DNA of 64,000 nucleotides from assembly GCA_000720995.1 (NCBI GenBank), contig JOEL01000007.1:144679-208678 (forward strand), read 5' to 3'. The translations under genes and the position numbers were made by a program. Shown piece by piece: positions 31,765 to 39,424 of this stretch; position 1 is the first letter of the stretch; each line of letters starts with the position of its first letter. The notes under the pieces were generated by a model. That model worked only from the letters and a program-made list of their open reading frames with translations, was not told where the DNA came from and made no database searches. This DNA is from Streptomyces celluloflavus. GTDB lineage: Bacteria; Actinomycetota; Actinomycetes; Streptomycetales; Streptomycetaceae.

Positions 31765-32002
31765 CGTCGGTGCCCCGTTTCCCTTCCGTGGTCGGACGCG
31801 CCGCCGCGCCGCGGCGCTTCCCGTGCCGCCGCGCGTCCCCGCGTCCTCCGTACTGTCGCGTACATGATGCTCCCCGGAGTGGTACGGAGAAGGGGACGCC
31901 GGACGGACACCGGAAGGTTGCGCGGTGACGGGGCGGCGGGGAGACGGGGCGGCGGGCGCTCCCGAAACGGGGACGACCGGGGGAACGGGCGTGTACGCGA
32001 AA

Positions 32003-32049
32003 GAGCCCCGGTTCCGGGCCGTGTATCGGTCGGCCCGGAGCCGGGGCTC
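32003..32049. repeat. 19-bp hairpin in intergenic region
   Basis: Left arm 32003-32021 (gagccccggttccgggccg) pairs with 32031-32049 with one G-T pair and a 9-nt loop. It could be a terminator or part of a small RNA. Confidence 0.7.
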
Positions 32050-32053
32050 CTGT

Positions 32054-32114
32054 GGTTCGGTCGGGGGAAGCGGCATCGGGGGGACAACCCGCTTCCCCCG
32101 AAGAGGACCGAACC
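32054..32114. repeat. Nested hairpin in intergenic region
   Basis: Inner stem cgggggaagcgg (32062-32073) with ccgcttcccccg (32089-32100), enclosed by ggttcggt (32054-32061) with accgaacc (32107-32114). Adjacent to the 19-bp hairpin, it forms a structured block of about 110 bp. Confidence 0.7.
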
Positions 32115-32509
32115 TCCAAGTCCACGCCGCATTCAGGGGGAAGCTCACGGCGCGGACCCCGCAGTGAGGTCCTGGTCCCGGGCCCTCCGGATTCCTGCCA
32201 GATCCGTTGGGCTCGTCACCTATCCTGCCTGCGCCGTATTCCCCAACGGCCGGGCAAAGGGCCTCGTTTGGGGGGCCTTTGGTCCTTAAAGGCCGGGTGA
32301 GGGGCGGCCCGCCGGCGGGGGTGAGGGGGCGGCGGGCGCGGCGGTACGGGGGCCGGGAATCCGGTCGTCCATGGTTCCATAACGGCTCTGAAGTGGAACG
32401 ATACGGCGATCGAGCCCACCAATATCGAACACCAGTGGTTACACTCACCCGACCGCATCCGGGAACCCGCCCGGGGCGTGCGGGGACTGCCGTAGGGGGA
32501 GACGGACTG

Positions 32510-32674
32510 ATGGCACAGGCGAAGAAGATCGTGTTGTACCTGGTCCTCATCTTCGTGCTCTACACGATCATCACGTCCCCTGCGCGGGCCGCCGGCCTGG
32601 TCCAGATAGGGTTCGAAGGCATCTCGAACGCCGCTCAGGGCGTCGGCGAGTTCATGACCCAGCTGGTCAGCTGA
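32510..32674 (+). CDS. Small conserved membrane protein (54 aa)
   Basis: A 54-residue protein: a short basic start (MAQAKK), one membrane helix (IVLYLVLIFVLYTIIT) and an amphipathic end (FEGISNAAQGVGEFMTQL). The ATG has taggggga upstream. Similar small proteins are widespread in Streptomyces without known function. The upstream inverted repeat (32374-32399) and long structured region may control it. Confidence 0.8.
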   Translation: MAQAKKIVLYLVLIFVLYTIITSPARAAGLVQIGFEGISNAAQGVGEFMTQLVS

Positions 32675-32724
32675 GCGCCACCGGACCCGTCACGCATCGT
32701 TCACCCGCCCGCACGGAGGCCCCA

Positions 32725-33018
32725 GTGATCCGCCACCTGGTCCTGTTCAAGCTCAACGAAGGCGTCTCCCGCGACGAGCCGCGCGTCCAGGCCGCCGCGC
32801 GGGCGTTCCAGGAGCTGGCGGGCCGGATTCCGGAGCTGGAGTCCTGGGAGTGCGCCTGGAACATCACCGACCGGCCGATCGCGTACGACTTCGCCATCAA
32901 CTCGTCGGTGGCCGACCGGGACGCCCTCAAGAGCTATGCGGAGCACCCGGCCCACCAGGCGGCGGCCGGCCAGTGGCGCGAGTTCGCCACCTGGGTGATC
33001 GCCGACTACGAGTTCTGA
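32725..33018 (+). CDS. Dabb family (stress-responsive alpha-beta barrel) protein
   Basis: A 97-residue Dabb protein starting at GTG: IRHLVLFKLNEGVS, a long helix, LESWECAWNITDRPIAYDFAINS, ALKSYAEHPAHQ and the end VIADYEF. These ferredoxin-like dimers bind small hydrophobic molecules, and some are cyclases or stress proteins. It may belong with the neighbouring stress sigma factors. A weak hairpin at 33098-33121 follows it. Confidence 0.93.
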   Translation: MIRHLVLFKLNEGVSRDEPRVQAAARAFQELAGRIPELESWECAWNITDRPIAYDFAINSSVADRDALKSYAEHPAHQAAAGQWREFATWVIADYEF

Positions 33019-33097
33019 GCCGCGCCGCCCGTAGCGCCTCGCCGCCCTTCGGCCCCGCTCCACTCGCTCCCCTCATTCCCCTTATTCCGTCCCCCGA

Positions 33098-33121
33098 GCC
33101 CCTCGCCCCGCGGCGGGGGGC
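33098..33121 (+). terminator. Probable hairpin terminator after Dabb gene
   Basis: gcccctcgcc pairs with ggcggggggc (10 bp, one G-T) around a 4-nt loop downstream of the Dabb gene. Confidence 0.5.
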
Positions 33122-33352
33122 TTCGCCGTGTCCCCATGGGGCCGAACGGGGTACGCCATGACACCCCTGACGGCACCCCGGACAACCACCCGAACGACAC
33201 CCCGAGGGCCACCCGTACCGGCAGGGGTCCGTACGAGGGCCTTTCACCCCAACTCTCTACCCAACACGGCGTTATGGGGTGCTTGCACACAGTGCACATG
33301 TCTTGTGATGCTATGACCGCTTTTGCCGGATGAATGCACTGTGAAGGGTGGC

Positions 33353-34162
33353 GTGACCGTGACTGCCCGTACTGCGCCCAAGGCTCCATCCCGCGAGAGC
33401 CGAAGCGCGGACACGCGGGCGCTCACCCAGGTGCTGTTCGCCGAGCTGAGCGGCCTCAACCCCGGAACCCCCGAGCACACCCGGGTCCGCGCCGCGCTGA
33501 TCGAGGCCAACCTGCCGCTGGTCCGCTACGCGGCGGCCCGGTTTCGCAGTCGCAACGAGCCGATGGAGGATGTCGTCCAGGTCGGCACCATTGGCCTGAT
33601 CAATGCGATCGACCGGTTCGATCCCGACCGTGGCGTCCAGTTTCCGACCTTCGCCATGCCGACCGTCGTCGGCGAGATCAAGCGCTACTTCCGTGACAAC
33701 GTTCGCACCGTCCACGTCCCGCGCCGCCTCCACGAGCTATGGGTGCAGGTCAACGGCGCGACCGAGGATCTGACCGTGCTGCACGGCCGCTCCCCCACCA
33801 CCGCCGAGATCGCCGACCGCCTCAAGATCGGCGAGGACGAGGTGCTGGCCTGCCTGGAGGCGGGGCGGTCATATCACGCCACATCCCTGGAGGCCGCGCA
33901 GGAGGGCGACGGACTGCCCGGCCTGCTGGACCGTCTCGGCTACGAGGACCCGGAGCTGGCCGGCGTCGAGCACCGCGACCTCGTCCGGCATCTGCTCGTC
34001 CAGCTCCCCGAGCGCGAACAGCGGATTCTCCTCCTCCGCTACTACAGCAACCTGACACAGTCCCAGATCAGCGTGGAGCTGGGCGTGTCGCAGATGCATG
34101 TCTCGCGGCTGCTCTCACGGAGCTTCGCCCGCCTCAGGTCCGCAAACAGGATCGACGTCTAA
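33353..34162 (+). CDS. sigF: SigB/SigF-family RNA polymerase sigma factor
   Basis: A 269-residue group 3 sigma factor with region 2 ([26 protein letters not shown] as two blocks, [20 protein letters not shown]), region 3 ([19 protein letters not shown]) and region 4 ([39 protein letters not shown]). The GTG at 33353 has gaagggtgg in front. The sequence is very close to what I recall of S. coelicolor SigF, a sporulation sigma factor held by an anti-sigma factor. No anti-sigma or anti-anti-sigma gene is adjacent here. A second sigma gene of the same class follows 192 bp later. The symbol is by recalled similarity. Confidence 0.88.
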   Translation: MTVTARTAPKAPSRESRSADTRALTQVLFAELSGLNPGTPEHTRVRAALIEANLPLVRYAAARFRSRNEPMEDVVQVGTIGLINAIDRFDPDRGVQFPTFAMPTVVGEIKRYFRDNVRTVHVPRRLHELWVQVNGATEDLTVLHGRSPTTAEIADRLKIGEDEVLACLEAGRSYHATSLEAAQEGDGLPGLLDRLGYEDPELAGVEHRDLVRHLLVQLPEREQRILLLRYYSNLTQSQISVELGVSQMHVSRLLSRSFARLRSANRIDV

Positions 34163-34247
34163 CCGATACGAGCGACCCGTTCTCGCGCAGATATGTCGAC
34201 TTGGCGCTACAGCGTGTTGCCGACATGTGACATTCTGCTGGAACCGC

Positions 34248-34273
34248 GTTTGCCGTGGCGCCGCCTCCGGTAT
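34248..34273 (+). promoter_or_regulatory. Candidate SigB-type promoter
   Basis: gttt-N16-cggtat between the two sigma genes matches the Streptomyces SigB-class consensus GNNT-N14-16-GGGTAY with one mismatch in the -10 element, 82 bp before the ATG of the second sigma gene. It suggests regulation of one sigma factor by the class it belongs to. Confidence 0.4.
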
Positions 34274-34354
34274 TCAGGTGGAGGCACAACTCCTCGGTCC
34301 GCCTCGGTCCGGGGACATGCCGCAGCGACCCGACCGCGACCTCAAGGGGGTGGC

Positions 34355-35188
34355 ATGTCCGTAGAACTGGGCAGCTCGAAGGTGCTTCCCGCGATTCCCG
34401 CGCCTGCACCACACGTGCACGACGACGCCATCAACACCCGCACGCTCTCCCGCTCCCTTTTCCTGCGGCTCGCCACGCTAGACAAGGACAGCGCGGAGCG
34501 TACGTACGTCCGCGACACCCTGATCGAGCTGAATCTCCCGCTCGTGCGGTACGCCGCGGCGCGCTTCCGCAGCCGCAACGAGCCGATGGAGGACATCGTC
34601 CAGGTCGGCACGATCGGCCTGATCAAGGCGATCGACCGTTTCGATTGCGAACGCGGCGTGGAGTTCCCCACGTTCGCCATGCCGACCGTCGTCGGTGAGA
34701 TCAAGCGGTTCTTCCGCGACACCTCGTGGTCGGTACGGGTGCCGCGCCGGCTCCAGGAGCTGCGCCTCGCGCTCACCAAGGCCAGCGACGAACTGGCCCA
34801 GAAGCTCGACCGCTCCCCTACCGTCACCGAACTCGCCGTGGTCCTGGGAGTGTCGGAGGAGGACGTCGTCGACGGCCTGGCGGTCGGCAACGCCTACACC
34901 GCCTCCTCGCTCGACTCCCCCTCCCCCGAGGACGACGGCGGCGAGGGCTCCCTCGCGGACCGCCTCGGCTACGAGGACACCGCGCTGGAGGGCGTCGAAT
35001 ACCGCGAGTCCCTCAAGCCGCTGCTGGCCAAACTCCCGCCCCGCGAGCGCCAGATCATCATGCTGCGCTTCTTCGCCAACATGACGCAGTCCCAGATCGG
35101 CGAGGAGGTCGGCATCTCCCAGATGCACGTCTCCCGGCTGCTCACCCGCACCCTGGCGCAACTGCGCGAGGGCCTGATCTCGGACTGA
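34355..35188 (+). CDS. SigB/SigF-family RNA polymerase sigma factor (second)
   Basis: A 277-residue group 3 sigma factor. Region 2 reads [20 protein letters not shown], then [17 protein letters not shown]; region 3 VPRRLQELRLALTKASDEL; region 4 PPRERQIIMLRFFANMTQSQ and [18 protein letters not shown]. It is a close paralogue of the preceding gene but differs in the N-terminus and the acidic SPSPEDDGGEG insert before region 4. The ATG at 34355 follows aaggggg. In S. coelicolor sigF and sigN lie side by side, so this may be the sigN-like member. Confidence 0.92.
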   Translation: MSVELGSSKVLPAIPAPAPHVHDDAINTRTLSRSLFLRLATLDKDSAERTYVRDTLIELNLPLVRYAAARFRSRNEPMEDIVQVGTIGLIKAIDRFDCERGVEFPTFAMPTVVGEIKRFFRDTSWSVRVPRRLQELRLALTKASDELAQKLDRSPTVTELAVVLGVSEEDVVDGLAVGNAYTASSLDSPSPEDDGGEGSLADRLGYEDTALEGVEYRESLKPLLAKLPPRERQIIMLRFFANMTQSQIGEEVGISQMHVSRLLTRTLAQLREGLISD

Positions 35189-35307
35189 CCGCCGGGCGGC
35201 GGCGGACGGCCACACCGCCCGTACGACCCGTACCGGCGGGCCCGTCGTCGCCGTCCCGACAGCCTGTGCCGCCGTGCCACCGGTGTCCGGTCGCCGCGCC
35301 TCCGACA

Positions 35308-35331
35308 GCCCCTCGGGCGGGGCCGAGGGGC
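35308..35331 (+). terminator. Hairpin terminator after second sigma gene
   Basis: gcccctcgg (35308-35316) with ccgaggggc (35323-35331), a 9-bp stem with a 6-nt loop. Confidence 0.65.
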
Positions 35332-35426
35332 GTGGGGCGTACGCGGGGCCTGGTGTACGGGCAGCCCGGTGTACCGGTCCTCTCACGGGCATGTACACCT
35401 GACGCCCCGTCACTCACACTGTCCCG

Positions 35427-36299
35427 ATGCGACGGACGACGGCAGTTGCCTCCGCCTCGGCGGCCGTACTGTGCCTGGGCGCCATCCTGTTCACCGGCAG
35501 CGGCTCCACGGCCGGCCGAAGCTACCTCGCGCTGGGCGCGGCAGGCCCCACCGACAGCCGGGCGCCGACGCAGCCCGTACCCCCGCGGGACGGGGTCGAG
35601 CTGACGCCGCTGGACGGCGGCGACCACGGAGGGGGCGGAGAAGGCGACGTCAGCGGTGGCGGCGGGGGCGGTGGCAGCGGTGGCAGCCGCGGTGATTCGG
35701 GTGCCGCGGGCGGGGGCGGATCGCCGAGGGCCTCGGGGTCGCCGGGGAGGCCGGGCGCGCCTGGTACGTCGGCGGTGGGGCGCGGCGGGAGCACCGGTGG
35801 CGGGCCGACCGGCTCACCCAACTCCCGCCCAAGTAAGCCCAGTTCACCTTCCGGGACCCCCGGAGGCGCGAGTGGCGGCGGTAGCGATGGCGACGGCAAT
35901 GGTTCCCCGGGCACCGGTCAACCCCCTGGTACTCCCGCTCCCACCACTCCCCCCGACACCGACTTCCCCACCATCCCCGCCGGGCCGAACGCCCCCGTCG
36001 GCCTCCTGATCGGCGAGCCGGTGCTCGCCGGTACCGACGTCCGCCGGTGCGAGCAGGTCTCCCTAAACTTTCTCAACACCGCGAAGACCCCGGTGACTTC
36101 CGGCACCGTCACCTTCGGCACCCACGTCATCGGCCTCCTGGGCGTCGACTGGGCCACCGTCAACTCCACCCACAGCCTGCCCCTCCCCCTGGCGCCGGGC
36201 CGACGGACGACCGGCACCTGGCGGGTCTGCGTGGCCGCGTGGCGCGTACCGCTGGGGATGCACATCGAGACGCGGGACGTGACCTTCGGCTGGAAGTGA
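35427..36299 (+). CDS. Secreted protein with Gly/Ser/Pro-rich stalk and C-terminal beta domain
   Basis: A 290-residue exported protein. Signal peptide or anchor at the start (VASASAAVLCLGAILFTGSG), a ~150-residue Gly/Ser/Pro-rich low-complexity stalk, then a ~110-residue beta-rich domain (VGLLIGEPVLAGTDVRRCEQ, FLNTAKTPVTSGTVTFGTHV, GTWRVCVAAWRVPLG, TRDVTFGWK) with two cysteines likely bridged. Similar domains occur in uncharacterised streptomycete surface proteins. No sorting signal is present. Confidence 0.8.
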   Translation: MRRTTAVASASAAVLCLGAILFTGSGSTAGRSYLALGAAGPTDSRAPTQPVPPRDGVELTPLDGGDHGGGGEGDVSGGGGGGGSGGSRGDSGAAGGGGSPRASGSPGRPGAPGTSAVGRGGSTGGGPTGSPNSRPSKPSSPSGTPGGASGGGSDGDGNGSPGTGQPPGTPAPTTPPDTDFPTIPAGPNAPVGLLIGEPVLAGTDVRRCEQVSLNFLNTAKTPVTSGTVTFGTHVIGLLGVDWATVNSTHSLPLPLAPGRRTTGTWRVCVAAWRVPLGMHIETRDVTFGWK

Positions 36300-36549
36300 C
36301 CCGGAGGCGATCCGGAGACGATCCCGGAGACGGCCTGAGCGTGGTCCGGGGGTGGCCGGTCGGGCCTGAGCGTGGTCCGGCCGGGGAACTGGAGGTGGTG
36401 GCGCAGGGGTGCCTACGGGTCCGGGTCCTCAGGGTCCAGGCCCAGGTCAGGGTCCGCCCGCCGCTGGTCCGGGCGGGATCTTCACCACCGGCCCGTACGG
36501 GGCTCACGCCGTCGCGCGGTGGGGCTCATGCCGTCACACGCGTCAGGGC

Positions 36550-36831
36550 TCACGTCATCACGCGCATCGCCGGGTGGGCCTTCACATGGGTCACGTCCTC
36601 GATGTCGTGTCCGGCTTTCTCCAGCAGCGCCCAGGAGAGTTCGTTCAACGCCCGGGCCGCCGCGACCTCCTCACCGGTCCGCTGCTGTTCGGGGTCCTTG
36701 GGGTGGCGGGTGGCCTGGCCCTTGGCGCGTAGCTCGGTGCCGTCCTGGAGCCGCAGCAGGACGGCCGCCCGTGTCTTCTTCTCGACCTCTTCGAATTCCA
36801 CCTCGATGTGCCATCCGACGATCGTCTGCAT
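36550..36831 (-). CDS. DUF1876 (dsRBD-like fold) protein
   Basis: A 93-residue protein of the DUF1876 family: GWHIEVEFEEVEKKTRAAVL, LQDGTELRAKGQATRHP, VAAARALNELSWALLEKAG and HDIEDVTH. The family adopts a dsRBD-like fold and is frequent in Streptomyces; function unknown. ggaggtgg precedes the ATG at 36831. The 250 bp between this gene and the plus-strand gene ending at 36299 hold no further frame. Confidence 0.9.
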   Translation of the reverse strand: MQTIVGWHIEVEFEEVEKKTRAAVLLRLQDGTELRAKGQATRHPKDPEQQRTGEEVAAARALNELSWALLEKAGHDIEDVTHVKAHPAMRVMT

Positions 36832-37038
36832 ACCGTCCACCTCCTGAGTTACTCCTCCAGCGTGCACCCGGCGGCACGTACGCGCAGCCGGGACGCCCCT
36901 GCTCACGCCCCCGCGCGGACCGCCGCCACCCGCCTTTGGAGCCGTCGGGCCCCACGTTGTCGCCATGTCCGGGTCACGTCCGGATCATGCAGAGACCGGT
37001 CATTGCAGACATCGGGGAGGCGGGCGAGGCTGGTGACC

Positions 37039-38115
37039 ATGAGCACTCCCCGGCACCGTGTGGTGATCGCCGTCTTCCCGGGCGTGGACGCACTCGACGT
37101 GACCGGTCCCGTCGAGGTCTTCGCCATGGCCGGGCAGGTCCTGGGCGGGCGCCGTCCCGGGTACGACGTGCGGATCCTCGCGCACCGCGCGGAACCGGTG
37201 GACACCTTCTCCGGGGTGCGGCTCGGCGTGGACGGGACGTTCGCCGACCACACCGGCACCATCGACACCCTGCTGATCCCCGGCCGGATGGACATCGGCC
37301 CGGAGGGGCCGGTGCCGCGTATCGACCACGAGGTGGTCGCCTGGCTGCGCGAGACGGCGCCGCACGCCGGCCGGGTCGCCGCCGTCTGCGCGGGCACGCA
37401 TGTGGCCGCCGCGGCCGGACTCCTCGACGGTCACCGCGCCACCACCCACTGGGCCGCCGCGCAGCTGCTGGCCGCCGAGCATCCCGAGGTGACGGTCGAC
37501 CCCGATCCGATCTTCATCCGCTCGGGCCGGATCTGGACCGGCGCGGGCATCACGTCCTCCATGGACCTGGCGCTGGCCCTGGTCGCGGACGACCACGGCG
37601 ACGAGGCGGCCCTGGAGGTCGCCCGGATCATGGTCATGTACCTCCAGCGGCCGGGCGGCCAGAGCCAGTTCAGCGTGCAGCTCTCGCATCAGCAGCCCGG
37701 CCGCGGTGCCGCCCGCGCAGACGTCCGCACCGATGTGCGCGCCCTGCGGCTGTGGATCGGCGACCATCTGGCCGAGGACTTGTCCGTACCGGTCCTGGCC
37801 GCCCGGATGAACATGAGCGAGCGGCACTTCTCCCGCGTCTTCCACCGGGAGACCGGCAGCACCCCCGGCGCCTTCGTGGAGCGGCTGCGCCTGGAGGCGG
37901 CGCGCCGCCTGCTGGAACGGACCGACCGGCCACCCGCCGGCATCGCCGCCGCCACCGGGCTGCGCTCCGTCGAAACGTTCTACCGCGTCTTCCGCGACCG
38001 GCTCGGCACCTCCCCCGCCGAATACCGGCGGCGCTTCCGCACCGATACCCAGGAGAACACCGTGCAGAACCCCGTACCGAACACCGCACAGAACACCACC
38101 GGGACTACCTCATGA
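37039..38115 (+). CDS. GlxA-type AraC family regulator with DJ-1/PfpI domain
   Basis: A 358-residue regulator. Residues 1-190 form a DJ-1/PfpI-like domain (VVIAVFPGVDALDVTGPVEV, with the nucleophile elbow AAVCAGTHVAAAAGLL keeping the Cys). Residues ~235-335 are an AraC-type double helix-turn-helix (LSVPVLAARMNMSERHFSRV, GIAAATGLRSVETFYRVFRD). GlxA regulators activate catabolic or stress genes on sensing a metabolite. The stop codon overlaps the ATG of the hydrolase gene (ATGA). The Asn/Thr-rich last 20 residues (TQENTVQNPVPNTAQNTTG) look unstructured. Confidence 0.93.
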   Translation: MSTPRHRVVIAVFPGVDALDVTGPVEVFAMAGQVLGGRRPGYDVRILAHRAEPVDTFSGVRLGVDGTFADHTGTIDTLLIPGRMDIGPEGPVPRIDHEVVAWLRETAPHAGRVAAVCAGTHVAAAAGLLDGHRATTHWAAAQLLAAEHPEVTVDPDPIFIRSGRIWTGAGITSSMDLALALVADDHGDEAALEVARIMVMYLQRPGGQSQFSVQLSHQQPGRGAARADVRTDVRALRLWIGDHLAEDLSVPVLAARMNMSERHFSRVFHRETGSTPGAFVERLRLEAARRLLERTDRPPAGIAAATGLRSVETFYRVFRDRLGTSPAEYRRRFRTDTQENTVQNPVPNTAQNTTGTTS

Positions 38116-38861
38116 AGATCACTGCCACGCACATCGGGACCGCCACCGCCCTGGTGGAGGCCGGCCCCCTGCGGCTGCTCACCGATCCCGTCTTCGACCC
38201 GGCGCCGGCCACGTACGTGCACGGCCCGATCACCCTGCGCAGCACCGGGCACCCCGCCCTCACCGCGGCTGAGCTGCCGCCGGTCGACGCGGTCCTGCTC
38301 AGCCACGACGAGCACCCCGACAACCTGGATGACGCCGGCCGCGCCCTGCTGCCCGGCAAGACCGTCCTCACCACCGTCAGTGGTGCGGCCCGCCTCGGTG
38401 CCGGAGCAATCGGCCTGGCGCCCTGGCAGACCCGCGAACTCACCGCCCACGGCCGCACGCTGCGGATCACCGCCACCCCGGGACGGCACGGCCCGTTCGG
38501 CGATGTCATCGGCTTCGTCCTGGAGACGCCCGGGGAGGACGGCGCCGTCTACATCTCCGGGGACACCGTGCACTTCCCCGAACTGGACGAGATCGGCCGC
38601 CGCTTCACCATCGGCACCGCCTTCCTCCACCTCGGCGCCGCCCGGCTGGCCGCCTTCGCCGGCGACGACCTCATCACCATGGACGGCGCCCAGGGGGCGG
38701 CCCTGGCGCGTTCCCTCGGCGCGCGCACCGTCGTCCCGCTCCACTACGCCTCGTGGGAACACTTCACCGAGGACCGCGCCGATATCACCGCCGCGTTCGC
38801 GGCCGAGGGCATCGCCGACCGCCTGCACTGGCTCACACCCGGCCGGCCCGAGGTCCTCTGA
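38112..38861 (+). CDS. Metallo-beta-lactamase-fold hydrolase (UlaG-like)
   Basis: A 249-residue MBL-fold protein. It begins MKITATHIGTATALVEAG, with the metal motif LLSHDEHPDNLDD, then GRHGPFGDVIGF, VYISGDTVHF and PLHYASWEHF. The first motif deviates from the canonical HxHxDH (here HxxHxDN), as in a subgroup of UlaG-like lactonases, so metal binding may be altered. Translational coupling to the GlxA-type regulator suggests its substrate or product is the effector of that regulator. Confidence 0.88.
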   Translation: MKITATHIGTATALVEAGPLRLLTDPVFDPAPATYVHGPITLRSTGHPALTAAELPPVDAVLLSHDEHPDNLDDAGRALLPGKTVLTTVSGAARLGAGAIGLAPWQTRELTAHGRTLRITATPGRHGPFGDVIGFVLETPGEDGAVYISGDTVHFPELDEIGRRFTIGTAFLHLGAARLAAFAGDDLITMDGAQGAALARSLGARTVVPLHYASWEHFTEDRADITAAFAAEGIADRLHWLTPGRPEVL

Positions 38862-38914
38862 CGCCCCGGGGTTCTCCGGCGTCCCGAGGTCCTCCGGCGT
38901 CCCGCGTCCCGCCC

Positions 38915-39301
38915 CTACTCGCTGTGCACGATCTGGATCAGATTGCCGCAGGTGTCGTCCAGAACCGCGGTGGTGACCGGGCCCATCTCCAGCGGCTCCT
39001 GGGTGAAGCGCACCCCGAGCCCGCGCAGCCGGCTGAACTCCGCCGGTACGTCGTCCACGGCGAAGGAGGCGGCCGGGATGCCGTCCTTGACCAGCGCCGC
39101 CTTGTACGGCTTCACCGCGGGGTGGCCGTCGGGCTCCAGCAGCAGTTCGGTCCCGTCGGGGGCCTCCGGCGAGACCACGGTCAGCCAGCGGTCCGCGCCC
39201 AGCGGGACCTCGGTCTTCTTCACGAAGCCCAGCACGTCCGTGTAGAAGCGCAGGGCCTTGTCCTGGTCGTCGACGAAGACACTGGACAGGTGAATCTTCA
39301 T
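38915..39301 (-). CDS. VOC (glyoxalase/bleomycin-resistance) family protein
   Basis: A 128-residue two-module VOC protein: SSVFVDDQDKALRFYTDVLG, then WLTVVSPEAPDGTELLLEPD, and a second half with FAVDDVPAEFSRLRGLGVRF and DDTCGNLIQIV. Metal-ligand positions (His near the start, Glu in ELLLE, Gln near the end) are consistent with a metalloenzyme or binding protein. The ATG at 39301 was chosen because the family starts MKIHL-S. It converges on the MBL-fold gene. Confidence 0.92.
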   Translation of the reverse strand: MKIHLSSVFVDDQDKALRFYTDVLGFVKKTEVPLGADRWLTVVSPEAPDGTELLLEPDGHPAVKPYKAALVKDGIPAASFAVDDVPAEFSRLRGLGVRFTQEPLEMGPVTTAVLDDTCGNLIQIVHSE

Positions 39302-39424
39302 GGGGCGCTCTCCGGTGCGTCGGCCCTGAGCCACCGGGTCACGATGGGCTCAGGGGGTTCGGTGTTCAGCACCAGTGTGACCGGCGCGCGGACGCCCCGC
39401 TCGGCAACCGTACGTCCGGCCCGG

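Larger units (their letters stand above)
31765..32509. other. 745-bp intergenic region with strong RNA-like structure
   Basis: No credible gene lies between the divergent DUF2127 and 54-residue protein genes. The stretch contains two long consecutive hairpins (32003-32049 and 32054-32114), a gttcca-N14-tggaac inverted repeat (32374-32399) and the promoter of the downstream small gene. A non-coding RNA or long structured leader is possible. Confidence 0.5.
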
